This document shows, one piece after another, positions 33,600 to 42,816 of a stretch of 64,000 nucleotides of DNA (the first letter of the stretch is position 1; each line of letters opens with the position of its first letter). The notes below the pieces were generated by a model that searched no databases, was not told the DNA's origin, and worked only from the letters and a program-made list of their open reading frames with translations. A program made the position numbers and the translations under genes. The stretch spans positions 2,542,001 to 2,606,000 of the forward strand of contig NZ_JASF01000005.1 in NCBI RefSeq assembly GCF_000622405.1. The letters run 5' to 3'. The DNA is from Sulfitobacter donghicola DSW-25 = KCTC 12864 = JCM 14565. GTDB lineage: Bacteria > Pseudomonadota > Alphaproteobacteria > Rhodobacterales > Rhodobacteraceae.

Positions 33600-35420
33600 T
33601 TAGTCTTCCATCGCTTCCAGCTCGTCGATGAAGCCAGAGATCATCGACAGACCTTTGTCCCAGAACGCCGGATCAGAGGCATCCAAGCCAAAGGGCGCCA
33701 GAAGCTCTTTGTGGTGTTTAGAGCCGCCCGCCTTGAGCATATCAAAGTATTTATCCTCAAAACCAGGCAGGCCTTCCTCGTAGACCGCATAAAGCGCGTT
33801 CACGAGGCCATCGCCAAAGGCGTAGGCATAGACGTAGAAGGGCGAGTGGACAAAGTGGGGGATATAGGCCCAAAATGTCTCATACCCCTCCATAAACTCA
33901 AACTGCGGTCCTAGGCTTTCGGCTTGAACCGACATCCAAAGCGCATTGATGTCTTCTGGCGTCAGTTCGCCGTTGCGGCGGGCCGCGTGGAGTTTGCATT
34001 CAAAGTCATAAAAGGCGATCTGACGGACAACCGTGTTGATCATATCCTCGACCTTGCCTGCCAGCAGAATACGGCGTTCGGCCTTGGATTGGGCGCCCTC
34101 CAGCATTTTACGGAAGGTCAGCATCTCACCGAAAACCGAGGCCGTCTCGGCCAAGGTAAGAGGGGTAGAAGATAGCATCTCGCCCTGACCCGCGGCCAGC
34201 ACCTGATGAACGCCGTGGCCCAGCTCATGCGCGAGGGTCATCACGTCACGGGGTTTGCCCAAATAGTTGAGCATGACATAGGGGTGCACGTCGGTAACGG
34301 TGGGGTGGGCAAAGGCGCCAGGGGCTTTGCCGGGTTTTACCCCTGCATCGATCCAACCTTTGTTAAAGAATGGCTCGGCCAGTTGGCCCATACGGGGATC
34401 AAAAGCGTTGTAGGCATCCATCACCATCTTTTCGGCTTGGGGCCAGTCGACGGTTTTGGTGTCTTCCATTGGCAGCGGGGCGTTACGGTCCCAGACCTGC
34501 ATCTTGTCGAGGCCCAGCCACTTTTGCTTGAGCGCGTAATAGCGGTGAGACAGTTTTGGATAGGCGTTTACAACAGCATTGCGCAGCGCCTCGACCACTT
34601 CGGGCTCCACCTGATTGCTTAGGTGGCGGCTTGTCTGGGCCGTTTCCATACCGCGCCAGCGATCAAGGATCTCTTTTTCCTTGGCTTGGGTATTATGCAC
34701 GCGGGCAAAGGTTTTGATGTTCTCGCTGAACACATCGGCCAATTCACGCGCGCCTGCTTCGCGGTTGTTGCGGTCTGGATCAGTCAGCAGGTTCAACGTG
34801 CCCTCAATCCCCAGCGTTTCACCGTTTACATCAAACTGTAGCCCCGCGATGGTTTCGTCAAACAGACGTTCCCACGCATCACCAACAACGCCCATGTCAT
34901 GCAGGAATTTCTCCATCTCATCGGTCAGCTGGTAGGGCTTCATCGCGCGGATACGATCAAAGATCGGCTTGTAACGGGCCAGATCGGCGTTCTTGGCCAG
35001 CAGGCCCTCTAGATGGCTATCCTCAAGAGTGTTGAGCTCTAGCGTGAAGAAGACCAGCGGCGTGGTGAAGTTGGTGATCTTTTCCTGCGCGTCCGACATG
35101 AATTTGGCGCGATCGGCATCGGTGGTCAGCTGGTAATAGCGCAGACCAGCATAGGACATGATCCGCCCAGCGATCTGGTTGATCTTTTCATTGCGCAGAA
35201 CGCATTCCAAAAGACCGGCTGCATCCAGATCTGCCAGCTTGCCCTCATAGTCAGCAGCAAAGCTGGCGCAGGCTTGTTCTAGCCAATCTAAGTCGCGCTT
35301 TAGTTCGGGGGCGTCTTCACCCGCATAAAGGTCGTCTAGATTCCATTCCGGCAAGTCACCGAAGGGCGTGTCAGAGCCAGCAGCATTTGCGTCACGGACG
35401 GGGGTAGGGAGGTGAAACAT
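33600..35420 (-). CDS. pepF: M3-family oligoendopeptidase (PepF)
   Basis: Cytosolic zinc metallopeptidase that cleaves short peptides. The 606-residue length is typical. The zinc motif HELGH is near residues 396-400 in LAHELGHGVHQ, followed about 28 residues later by the third ligand glutamate region (LTLAETASVFGE). The N-terminal oligopeptidase F domain is all-helical. The start at ATG 35420 fits length better than an upstream in-frame start, with AGGATT before it. Single gene, converging on the enoyl-CoA isomerase gene. Confidence 0.93.
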   Translation of the reverse strand: MFHLPTPVRDANAAGSDTPFGDLPEWNLDDLYAGEDAPELKRDLDWLEQACASFAADYEGKLADLDAAGLLECVLRNEKINQIAGRIMSYAGLRYYQLTTDADRAKFMSDAQEKITNFTTPLVFFTLELNTLEDSHLEGLLAKNADLARYKPIFDRIRAMKPYQLTDEMEKFLHDMGVVGDAWERLFDETIAGLQFDVNGETLGIEGTLNLLTDPDRNNREAGARELADVFSENIKTFARVHNTQAKEKEILDRWRGMETAQTSRHLSNQVEPEVVEALRNAVVNAYPKLSHRYYALKQKWLGLDKMQVWDRNAPLPMEDTKTVDWPQAEKMVMDAYNAFDPRMGQLAEPFFNKGWIDAGVKPGKAPGAFAHPTVTDVHPYVMLNYLGKPRDVMTLAHELGHGVHQVLAAGQGEMLSSTPLTLAETASVFGEMLTFRKMLEGAQSKAERRILLAGKVEDMINTVVRQIAFYDFECKLHAARRNGELTPEDINALWMSVQAESLGPQFEFMEGYETFWAYIPHFVHSPFYVYAYAFGDGLVNALYAVYEEGLPGFEDKYFDMLKAGGSKHHKELLAPFGLDASDPAFWDKGLSMISGFIDELEAMED

Positions 35421-35741
35421 TGATAATCCTTTGGTCGTTTGGACAATAGGTATGCACCAAATGAGTAAGGGGCAAGATGTTGGGCCTGCTTGTAACCCCT
35501 TCAAAGTTTAATCTTTGCTAAGATGATAACCCACGGTGGTTGTTAATACCTCTATTGGGGTGGCGCGGTGATGCGCGTGCCCACGCGATGCTGGCGAACA
35601 AGGCAGCTTGGGGCGCGGGGTTTTCATGACCTGATAAAGGTTTCAGAGCGGCCTAGCATGCGCTATTTGCAAGGCGACAAACTTAATTCTTTGCATTAGG
35701 TATGACCTGCAATCCTTTGTTTTAAGTGGGTAATCGTGGAT
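35421..35741. other. Intergenic region without assigned features
   Basis: About 320 bases between the pepF start and the 3' end of the next minus-strand gene. It should contain the pepF promoter, but I cannot place it. Contains an AT-rich stretch near 35535-35560. No repeat, RNA or gene seen. Confidence 0.5.
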
Positions 35742-36692
35742 TCAGCCCGCTGCCGTGTTTAGGAAGAGGCCGGAAATCTCTTGGAAAACCGGAGTCCGAA
35801 TATCGGGTGTTTCCAAAAGCACTTCGTGCTCGCCGCCCTCGACAACACGCAGCTGTCCGCCTTTCCAGCTTTCCATCCGCTGGTGTATGCGGGGAATATC
35901 AACAATGCGTTCATTGGTGCCAACAAAGGTGATGCAGGGAAGGTTGGGCGCAGCTCTCTCGGCTAAATGGTCTGTCTCAGTCAGGGCTTCTCTTAGCCAC
36001 GTATAGCTGGGGCCGCCAAGTTGCAGGTCAGGGTGCGCTGTAACCTGATCCCGCATCATGTCAAACATCTCTTGATCGGTCGTCAGCATGTTGTCGTCGA
36101 ACGGGGATGAAAGAACATAAGGCTCTGACAGGGTGCCCGTTACCAGACGATGCCCTTGGTTGAACTTTGGCATGAAAGTGCTGAGCAGGCGCGAAGGGAT
36201 GCGCAGATGTGGCGCGATGTTTATGCCCCACATAGGGCCGGTAAACGCCGCCGCTTGTACGGGTAGCCCTTCCATAACGGCCCTCAGGCCAATGCAGCCC
36301 CCCATAGAGTGGGCAACTAGGTAATAGGGGCGGGGTAGGTTCAGCTCTCTTGCTGCGCGCATCGCTGCGGCCACGTCTTTTTGGTAATCGGTAAAATGTT
36401 CGACATACCCGACAAGAGGGTCGTCTATCAGCCTGTCGGCCAGACCTTGGCCGCGCCAGTCTATGGCGAGAGAGGCAAGCCCGCGGCTGGCAAATTCAGC
36501 TGCCGCAGGCCCGTATTTTTCAACGTATTCAGTGCGTCCGGGGAAAATCAAAACCGTTCCACGTGCGCCTTCAGGTGTCCAAACGCCGAGACGGATCTTT
36601 TTCCCGTCAGAGGTGGTTGTCCAATGCGCTGCTGCCGGTTCAGGGCCGGCATGCAGGTCAGTGAATAAAGGGGCAGGCGAAAGGGATGACAT
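35742..36692 (-). CDS. Alpha/beta hydrolase, lysophospholipase-like (PldB type)
   Basis: A 316-residue serine hydrolase of the monoacylglycerol-lipase/PldB group. Landmarks are PGRTEYVEKYG, the DWRGQGLADR oxyanion region, and VAHSMGGCIG with the nucleophile S129. The third triad member is likely the histidine in GGEHEVLLE. No signal peptide is evident, so it is probably cytosolic or membrane-associated, acting on lysophospholipids or monoglycerides. It is downstream of and probably co-transcribed with an SCP2-domain gene 11 bases upstream. Confidence 0.88.
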   Translation of the reverse strand: MSSLSPAPLFTDLHAGPEPAAAHWTTTSDGKKIRLGVWTPEGARGTVLIFPGRTEYVEKYGPAAAEFASRGLASLAIDWRGQGLADRLIDDPLVGYVEHFTDYQKDVAAAMRAARELNLPRPYYLVAHSMGGCIGLRAVMEGLPVQAAAFTGPMWGINIAPHLRIPSRLLSTFMPKFNQGHRLVTGTLSEPYVLSSPFDDNMLTTDQEMFDMMRDQVTAHPDLQLGGPSYTWLREALTETDHLAERAAPNLPCITFVGTNERIVDIPRIHQRMESWKGGQLRVVEGGEHEVLLETPDIRTPVFQEISGLFLNTAAG

Positions 36693-36703
36693 TTCCGGTC
36701 CGT

Positions 36704-36994
36704 TTAGGCCAGCGCAGAAGCGAGTTTCATCGCCATGCCCATGTCACCGTCTACCTTCAATTTACCGGTCATAAAGGCGGATGTGGGGTTGGTTTCGCCG
36801 TCCATCATGCCTTGGAACGTGTCTGGGTCCGCGCTGAGCGTTACATCTGCGTCGTCGTCGCCTGCGCGAACGCCGTTATCGTCAACCATTACAGTGCCTT
36901 CGCCTTCGATGTCGAATTTGACGGTGCCGCCAATTTCAAGACCGGTCATTTTTTCGGTTAGCAGTTTTACCGCTTCATTGATCACATCACTCAT
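36704..36994 (-). CDS. SCP2 sterol-binding domain protein
   Basis: A 96-residue standalone SCP2 fold, expected to bind or shuttle lipid or fatty acyl-CoA. Landmarks are IGGTVKFDIEGEGTVMVDDNG, ADVTLSADPDTFQGMMDGETNPTSAFMTGKLKVDGD (kept as separate strand/helix pieces), and the MAMKLASAL end. It lies directly upstream of a lysophospholipase-like gene in the same direction, fitting a shared lipid role. ATG at 36994 with AAAGGGC before it. Confidence 0.9.
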   Translation of the reverse strand: MSDVINEAVKLLTEKMTGLEIGGTVKFDIEGEGTVMVDDNGVRAGDDDADVTLSADPDTFQGMMDGETNPTSAFMTGKLKVDGDMGMAMKLASALA

Positions 36995-37070
36995 TTTTCA
37001 GCCCTTTTTTGGCAAATGGTGGCTGTCGTCTCTGGAAATCGGGCGGCCACCTGTTACATTCAGTGTTGTT

Positions 37071-37634
37071 ATGCGTATGAAGATCGTCAACCTCAAACAT
37101 ACCGTTGCGGCACTTGGAGCGTTTGTGTTGCTTTGTGGCCCCGTCTTTTCGCAAGATTTGGCCAAGATCGACACGTTGCTAGAGGCGTTGCGCAAGGCAA
37201 CCCCTGAGGAAGCTCGGGCGGTTGAACGAGATATCGAGCGAGAATGGTCTCGATCAGGATCGGCTGCGATGGATTTGTTGCTGAAACGCGGGCGGGATGC
37301 CATGGCTGTGGGGGAATTTTCGGTTGCGATTGATCACCTTACGGCTTTGACGGATCACGCGCCGGAGTTTGCCGAAGGGTTCCATGCCCGCGCCACGGCC
37401 TATTATCGGGCGAATCTATATGGGCCAGCTGCGGATGATCTGGAGACCGCTCTTGCGCTAAATCCTGATAATTTTAATGCTATTTTTGGCCTTGCTGTTT
37501 TGTTGGAAGAGGTCGGGAATTCCCGATCTGCTGCGCAGCTGTATCGCCGTGTGTTGGCGTTGAACCCGAACCACGAAAACGCCAAATCGGCCCTTGAACA
37601 GCTCAAGACCAAAGGCATCGGGCGTACTCTCTGA
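37071..37634 (+). CDS. Secreted TPR-repeat protein
   Basis: A 187-residue periplasmic protein. Residues 1-27 form a signal peptide (VAALGAFVLLCGPVFSQD); the ATG at 37071 is chosen for it, and longer in-frame versions lack it. The mature part has three to four tetratricopeptide-type helix pairs: around FSVAIDHLTALTDHAP, YGPAADDLETALALNPDN, and SAAQLYRRVLALNPNH. TPRs mediate protein-protein contacts; the partner is unknown. It is upstream of the SUV3-like helicase gene by 18 bases and may share its transcript. Confidence 0.85.
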   Translation: MRMKIVNLKHTVAALGAFVLLCGPVFSQDLAKIDTLLEALRKATPEEARAVERDIEREWSRSGSAAMDLLLKRGRDAMAVGEFSVAIDHLTALTDHAPEFAEGFHARATAYYRANLYGPAADDLETALALNPDNFNAIFGLAVLLEEVGNSRSAAQLYRRVLALNPNHENAKSALEQLKTKGIGRTL

Positions 37635-37652
37635 ACAGGTTAGGATATTGCG

Positions 37653-40373
37653 GTGAACACGCAAGGCAGGGTTGTGGCCGTTTTAGGCCCCACCAACACG
37701 GGTAAGACCACTTACGCGATCGAGCGTATGTTGGGGCATCGCTCGGGTATTATCGGTTTGCCGCTACGGCTGCTCGCGCGCGAGGTCTATGACCGCGTTG
37801 TTGCGGCGCGGGGCCCTTCGGTTGTGGCGTTGGTGACGGGCGAAGAGCGTATCGTGCCGCCGCGCGCGCAATATTGGATCTGTACGGTGGAGGCGATGCC
37901 CGAGGGGATGGGCGCCGATTTTGTCGCCGTGGATGAAATCCAGCTATGCGCTGATCCAGAACGGGGGCATGTCTTTACCGACCGATTGTTGCGGGCGCGT
38001 GGGCTGCACGAGACCCTGTTTATGGGGGCTGACACCATGCGCGGCACCATCGCGTCGCTGGTGCCAGAGGCGCAATTCATCAAACGCGAAAGAATGTCCG
38101 AATTAACCTACGCAGGTCAGAAAAAGATAAGTAGGATGCGCCCTCGCAGCGCAATTGTGGGGTTTTCGGTTGAAAATGTATATGCCATTGCCGAGCTGAT
38201 CCGCCGCCAAAAGGGCGGTGCAGCGGTTGTGATGGGGGCGTTATCGCCGCGCACGCGCAATGCGCAGGTCGAGATGTATCAAAACGGCGAGGTTGACTAT
38301 CTGGTGGCGACGGATGCCATCGGGATGGGGCTCAATCTGGATGTGGATCACGTGGCGTTTTCCAGCCTGTCGAAATTCGACGGGCGCAGGATGCGACCAT
38401 TGGCCCCAAATGAGCTGGCCCAGATCGCGGGGCGTGCTGGTCGCGGCATGAAGGATGGGACTTTTGGCGTGACAGGCGATGCGAGGCCGCTGGACGATGG
38501 GGTCGCCCGTGCCATTATGGATCACCAGTTCAGCCCACAAAACAAAATCAACTGGCGCAATCCACGTTTGCAATTTGGCAGCATCCCGAATTTGGTGAAA
38601 TCTCTGGAAGAGGCGCCAACCGACGAGCGATTGGTGAAAGCGCGCGAAGCAGATGACCTGCGCGTCCTTAAAACATTGGGCGAAGACGCGGAAATAGCGG
38701 CGCGTTGCACAAACGGCCCATCGGTGCGCCTGTTGTGGGATGTGTGCCGCATTCCCGATTTTCGCGGGATCAGTCACGCAGAACATGCAAACCTGTTGGA
38801 AATAATCTATAACTACCTGCATCAATACGGGTCGTTGCCTGATGACTGGCTTGCACGCCAGATCAAACGCATTGACCGCAAAGATGGGGATATTGACGCA
38901 CTCTCGAAACGATTGGCGTTTATCCGCACATGGACCTACGTCACCCAGCGCAAAGGTTGGACAAATGACGAAAGTCATTGGCGCGGCGAGGCGCGTGTCG
39001 TAGAAGACAGACTGTCGGATGCGTTACATGCGCGTTTGACCGAAAAATTTGTAGATCGGCGTACATCTGTATTGTTGCGCCGGCTAGGACAGAAGGAAGC
39101 CATGGTGGCCGAAGTAAACGAGACCGGTGAAGTAACCGTAGAAGGCGAATTTGTAGGCAAGCTGGACGGGTTCCGTTTCCGCGCAGACAAAGGTGCTGGT
39201 ACGGCAGAAAGCAAAACGATCAAGACGGCAGCATTGCAAGCGCTTGCGCCGCAATTCCATTTGCGGGCGGATCGTTTTTATAACGCGCCTGATACCGAAA
39301 TTGATTTCACCGAGCAGGGGGGCCTTATGTGGGGCAACTCGGCTGTTGGTAAATTGGTGGCTGGCGCAGACGGTCTAAAGCCGCAAGTCGAAGTATTTGT
39401 GGATGATGTGGCTGGTCCTGATGTTTTGCAAAAGGTGCAGCGCCGCCTCCAGCACTTTATTGATCGCAAGGTCGCCGCGCTGTTTGAGCCGCTGATCGCC
39501 CTGCAAAAGGATGAGGCGCTGACGGGTCTTGCCCGTGGGTTTGCGTTCCGGATGGTTGAAGGGTTTGGTGTTCTGCCACGCGCTGACATCGCCGAAGAAG
39601 TGAAATCGCTGGATCAAGATGCCCGCGGCGCGCTGCGCAAGCACGGCATCCGCTTTGGTCAGTTCACCATCTTTATGCCGCTGTTGCTGAAACCTGCGCC
39701 AACGCGTCTGCGACTGGTTCTGTGGTCTTTGGTGAATGGTCTGTCCGAATTCCCCGAATCGCCCCCCCCTGGTTTGGTGACGATCCCTGTGGAATCTGGC
39801 GCGCCAGCCGGTGCCGACACAATGTCGGGCTATCGCAATGCCGGTACCCGCGCGATCCGCATCGATATGTTGGAGCGTTTGGCCGACATGCTGCGCAATG
39901 AAGATTCGCGTGGCGGCTTTGAAGCCAAGGCCGACATGCTGTCGATTTCAGGCACCACATTGGAACAGTTCGCTGATCTGATGCAGGGCTTGGGCTATAA
40001 AGCCGAAGCGGGCGAGCGCGCCAAAGTGAAAGCCGCGCCTGAAGGCGCTGTTGAGGCGCCTGCCGCTGAAGCGGAAGCTGCACCAAGTGAAGAGGCAGCG
40101 CCAGCAGAGGCCGCGCCTACTGAAGCCGCAGAACCAGAAATGGAAACTTTCTACACCTTCACATGGGCCCGCGCACCGCGCCGCCAAAACGCGGGTGGCG
40201 ATCGTCCTAAAGGTAAGGGCAAACCGAACCCGCGTGGCAAAAAAGGCCAACGTGATGGTGGTAAAGGCGGCAAAAGCCAGAACTTCTCGGCGCGCCCGCC
40301 CAAGAAGGAAAAGCAGATCGATCCCGACAACCCGTTTGCTGCGGCTCTTATGGGCCTCAAAAACGACTCGTGA
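37653..40373 (+). CDS. SUV3-like DEAD/DEAH-box RNA/DNA helicase
   Basis: A 906-residue superfamily-2 helicase related to mitochondrial SUV3 RNA helicase. The GTG start at 37653 leads straight into the Walker A site (GPTNTGKT, 12-19), and the DEIQ Walker B box is at 94-97. A C-terminal helicase domain follows with QIAGRAGRG (motif VI). The middle and C-terminal regions are SUV3-type. From about residue 790 the tail is low-complexity Ala/Glu/Pro, ending in a basic GKGKPNPRGKKGQ-type stretch probably binding RNA. A run of eight C at 39762-39769 lies in the coding sequence. The S4 gene overlaps its stop by four bases. Confidence 0.92.
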   Translation: MNTQGRVVAVLGPTNTGKTTYAIERMLGHRSGIIGLPLRLLAREVYDRVVAARGPSVVALVTGEERIVPPRAQYWICTVEAMPEGMGADFVAVDEIQLCADPERGHVFTDRLLRARGLHETLFMGADTMRGTIASLVPEAQFIKRERMSELTYAGQKKISRMRPRSAIVGFSVENVYAIAELIRRQKGGAAVVMGALSPRTRNAQVEMYQNGEVDYLVATDAIGMGLNLDVDHVAFSSLSKFDGRRMRPLAPNELAQIAGRAGRGMKDGTFGVTGDARPLDDGVARAIMDHQFSPQNKINWRNPRLQFGSIPNLVKSLEEAPTDERLVKAREADDLRVLKTLGEDAEIAARCTNGPSVRLLWDVCRIPDFRGISHAEHANLLEIIYNYLHQYGSLPDDWLARQIKRIDRKDGDIDALSKRLAFIRTWTYVTQRKGWTNDESHWRGEARVVEDRLSDALHARLTEKFVDRRTSVLLRRLGQKEAMVAEVNETGEVTVEGEFVGKLDGFRFRADKGAGTAESKTIKTAALQALAPQFHLRADRFYNAPDTEIDFTEQGGLMWGNSAVGKLVAGADGLKPQVEVFVDDVAGPDVLQKVQRRLQHFIDRKVAALFEPLIALQKDEALTGLARGFAFRMVEGFGVLPRADIAEEVKSLDQDARGALRKHGIRFGQFTIFMPLLLKPAPTRLRLVLWSLVNGLSEFPESPPPGLVTIPVESGAPAGADTMSGYRNAGTRAIRIDMLERLADMLRNEDSRGGFEAKADMLSISGTTLEQFADLMQGLGYKAEAGERAKVKAAPEGAVEAPAAEAEAAPSEEAAPAEAAPTEAAEPEMETFYTFTWARAPRRQNAGGDRPKGKGKPNPRGKKGQRDGGKGGKSQNFSARPPKKEKQIDPDNPFAAALMGLKNDS

Positions 40374-40759
40374 GCGAGGCTGCACCGCAAAAACTACGGC
40401 TGGATAAATGGCTGTGGTATGCGCGGTTCTTTAAAACACGATCTCTGGCGGCAACAATTGTCGCCGGAGGCAACGTCCGGATCAACGGAACACCCACATC
40501 AAAACGCAGCACGACCATTTCTGCGGGCGATGTTTTGACCTTTCCCAAAGACGATCATATCCGCGTTATTCGTGTCGAGGCATGTGGCACCCGCAGGGGG
40601 CCAGCGCCCGAAGCACAAGAACTTTACACCGATATGGCCCCGCCTGAGCGTGCCGTTCGGGAAAAAGTTCCTCACAACCCCGCATTTGAGGGAAAAGGGC
40701 GTCCGACGAAACGCGACCGCCGTCAGCTTGATCTTTCTAAGGCGCGCCATCTTGAATGA
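40370..40759 (+). CDS. S4-domain RNA-binding protein (Hsp15-like)
   Basis: A 129-residue protein with an N-terminal S4 domain (LRLDKWLWYARFFKTRSLAATIVAGG in overlapping pieces) and a basic C-terminal tail. This is the HslR/Hsp15 architecture, which binds stalled large ribosomal subunits. The GTG start at 40370 overlaps the SUV3-like helicase stop by four bases, so translation is coupled. The two partner in alphaproteobacteria, suggesting joint RNA or ribosome quality work; that is inference. Confidence 0.88.
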   Translation: MSEAAPQKLRLDKWLWYARFFKTRSLAATIVAGGNVRINGTPTSKRSTTISAGDVLTFPKDDHIRVIRVEACGTRRGPAPEAQELYTDMAPPERAVREKVPHNPAFEGKGRPTKRDRRQLDLSKARHLE

Positions 40760-40813
40760 TCCTCGCTGCTGGACTAGCTACAGGCTGAGCAATCCTGACA
40801 GAGACATCCTCCC

Positions 40814-41149
40814 ATGACTTATATCGTGAACGACGCCTGCATCGCCTGCAAATACACCGACTGTGTCGAGGTTTGCCCGGTTGATTGTTTCTATGAAGGT
40901 GAGAACATGCTGGTGATCCACCCTGACGAGTGTATCGACTGCGGCGTGTGTGAGCCTGAATGCCCAGCAGATGCGATCCGGCCTGATACAGATCCAGAGA
41001 TGGAAAAATGGGTTGAGTTCAACCGCAAGTACTCCGAACTCTGGCCTGTGATCATCACCAAGAAAGACCAGCTGCCTTCCGCCGAAGAGATGGATGGTAA
41101 AGAGGGTAAGATGGAGCTGTTTTCCGAGGCGCCTGGAGAGGGCGGTTAA
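40814..41149 (+). CDS. fdxA: Seven-iron ferredoxin FdxA
   Basis: Electron carrier of 111 residues with one [3Fe-4S] and one [4Fe-4S] cluster. The cysteine pattern is [14 protein letters not shown] followed by [12 protein letters not shown], both complete. A C-terminal extension ([13 protein letters not shown]) is typical of the FdxA type. It sits between the SUV3/S4 pair and carD, a common alphaproteobacterial neighbourhood. A terminator lies at 41180-41212. Confidence 0.96.
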   Translation: MTYIVNDACIACKYTDCVEVCPVDCFYEGENMLVIHPDECIDCGVCEPECPADAIRPDTDPEMEKWVEFNRKYSELWPVIITKKDQLPSAEEMDGKEGKMELFSEAPGEGG

Positions 41150-41179
41150 CCCGTTATCGGTGATTCGTGTTGTTTTGGG

Positions 41180-41215
41180 TGCAGCAGCGTTTTAGCGTTG
41201 CTGCATTGGCATTTT
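41180..41215 (+). terminator. Terminator of fdxA
   Basis: A 10-bp stem (41180-41189 with 41196-41205, one G-U pair) and 6-nt loop, then TTGGCATTTT. It is 31 bases after the fdxA stop. Confidence 0.7.
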
Positions 41216-41412
41216 GCGCCTCTTTTAGGGGGGGCGATTTTGTGATATACTGTTGGGGATGATACGTTTTTACACACCCCTAGACGCCGCCCAATCACGG
41301 CGCAGCTAACCATTCAAATTTTAACGCATGACGCGCAGGCAATCGCCTGTTGCTGGGTGCGTTTGTTGTGCGTTGCCCCCATTGGCCGCGCCACAGTAGG
41401 AGCCTGAAGAGT

Positions 41413-41931
41413 ATGAGTAAGTCCAAGAAACTAGATTTCCGCACGAACGAGTTTGTTGTTTATCCCGCGCATGGTGTGGGCCAGATCACAGACGTCGAAG
41501 AGCAGGAAATCGCGGGTACATCCCTAGAGCTGTATGTGATTACCTTTGAAAAAGACAAGATGACCCTGCGGGTTCCGACGCAAAAGGCGATTGAAATCGG
41601 CATGCGCGCGCTTAGCTCTCCTGACGTTATCGCGCACGCGATGAAAACGCTAAAGGGTAAGGCCAAAGTGAAGCGCGCAATGTGGTCGCGCCGCGCGCAA
41701 GAATACGAACAGAAAATCAACTCGGGCGATCTGATCGCAATTGCCGAGGTTGTGCGTGACTTGCACCGTACCGATGACCAGCGTGAGCAGTCCTATTCCG
41801 AACGTCAGCTGTATGAAGCAGCTTTGGAGCGTCTGACGCGAGAAGTTGCTGCTGTTGCTGGGGGTGACGAATTGGCGGCTGCTAAGCAGATCAGCGATGT
41901 GCTCGAAAGCCGTATCGCCCCAGCTGCCTAA
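41413..41931 (+). CDS. carD: CarD-family transcription regulator
   Basis: A 172-residue CarD/CdnL-type RNA polymerase-binding protein that stabilises open complexes, especially at rRNA promoters. The N-terminal RNAP-interaction domain has FVVYPAHGVGQI and YVITFEKDKMTLRVP. The C-terminal helical DNA-binding domain (about 70-172) is rich in Arg and Glu, with WSRRAQEYE. ATG at 41413 is used because GAAGAG lies close upstream. A strong terminator follows and is shared with convergent cobS. Confidence 0.93.
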   Translation: MSKSKKLDFRTNEFVVYPAHGVGQITDVEEQEIAGTSLELYVITFEKDKMTLRVPTQKAIEIGMRALSSPDVIAHAMKTLKGKAKVKRAMWSRRAQEYEQKINSGDLIAIAEVVRDLHRTDDQREQSYSERQLYEAALERLTREVAAVAGGDELAAAKQISDVLESRIAPAA

Positions 41932-41951
41932 GTCTGGATCGAAAATGATTG

Positions 41952-41983
41952 AAACGGCGTCTGAAATTCAGGCGCCGTTTTTC
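41952..41983. terminator. Terminator between carD and cobS
   Basis: AAACGGCG (41952-41959) pairs with CGCCGTTT (41973-41980), with an inner CTGAA/TTCAG pairing; a T run (41978-41982) follows on the plus strand. The minus-strand cobS stop lies just beyond at 41985. Confidence 0.8.
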
Positions 41984-41984
41984 G

Positions 41985-42734
41985 TTACAAAAGCGCTGTG
42001 CAGCCCAGCAGGATCGCCACTTCGCTGAGTTGTTGTAACGCCCCTAGAACGTCTCCGGTTTGTCCGCCGATCTTGCGTTTGGCCAAAACCGCAACCGCCA
42101 GCGTTACGGCAATTGTCAGGGCGAAAGCCAATAATGCGGAAAACCCGATCAGGAAAATTGAGATCACCAGCCCAAGGGCCAGCGACGTGATGGCAAAAGC
42201 CGAACGCGGTTTTCCAACGCTGTGTGATAGGCCGTCTTTGCGCGCATAGGGCAGGCCAAACATCAGTACGGGCATGGCCGCGCGGGATAGAACAGTTGAA
42301 ACGATGATTGCTGGCCACCAGACTGCCAGCAAGGCAGCAATCGCGCTGATCCGTAAAAGGGACACCGTCGTGAGAGCTAAAAGGCCAAATGTTCCGACCT
42401 GACTATCGCGCATGATCTCTAACCGGCGCTCTGGCGTATAGCCGCCCCACCAGCCGTCAAAAACATCCGCCAACCCGTCTTCGTGCATGGCGCCTGTAAG
42501 GGCCATCGTGGTGATGATCACCAGTGTCGCAGCCGCAAAAAGGGGGATTCCGACCCCCAGAGCCGATTTTCCAACAACCACTCCGACCGCCCCAACGATC
42601 ACCCCGATCACGGGGTAGGCCCAGACAGCTTTTGCGCTTTTGTCAAAGGCACCCTGTGGGAGTTGAGGCAGGGGAAGACGCGTCAAAAGGGCCGCAGCCA
42701 ACAAAACCTGACGTAGCGGGTCGTTTTTATCCAT
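41985..42734 (-). CDS. cobS: Adenosylcobinamide-GDP ribazoletransferase
   Basis: Joins the lower ligand alpha-ribazole to adenosylcobinamide-GDP, completing the cobalamin backbone at the inner membrane. The 249-residue product is polytopic, with membrane helices alternating through most of its length. It has the metal-binding motif DGLADVFDGWWGG. ATG at 42734 fits the family's N-terminus (LLAAALLTRLPLP). It is divergent from cobT with an 82-base gap, so both share a promoter region. I see no cobalamin riboswitch in that gap. Confidence 0.95.
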   Translation of the reverse strand: MDKNDPLRQVLLAAALLTRLPLPQLPQGAFDKSAKAVWAYPVIGVIVGAVGVVVGKSALGVGIPLFAAATLVIITTMALTGAMHEDGLADVFDGWWGGYTPERRLEIMRDSQVGTFGLLALTTVSLLRISAIAALLAVWWPAIIVSTVLSRAAMPVLMFGLPYARKDGLSHSVGKPRSAFAITSLALGLVISIFLIGFSALLAFALTIAVTLAVAVLAKRKIGGQTGDVLGALQQLSEVAILLGCTALL

Positions 42735-42816
42735 GACGTTGCCCCTTTCAATGCTTGTGAGCAGCGCTTTATTGGGTAAACAGGCTGGAACGATCTGGCA
42801 ATAAGGGGTTTCTGGG

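Noticed and set aside
39762..39769. Run of eight C in the SUV3-like helicase gene as a phase-variation tract
   Set aside because: The frame is intact and similar C runs occur at 4467-4475 and 31290-31297 in noncoding DNA. Nothing indicates slippage is used.
42735..42816. Cobalamin riboswitch between cobS and cobT
   Set aside because: The gap is only 82 bases, too short, and no conserved cobalamin-aptamer blocks are visible.
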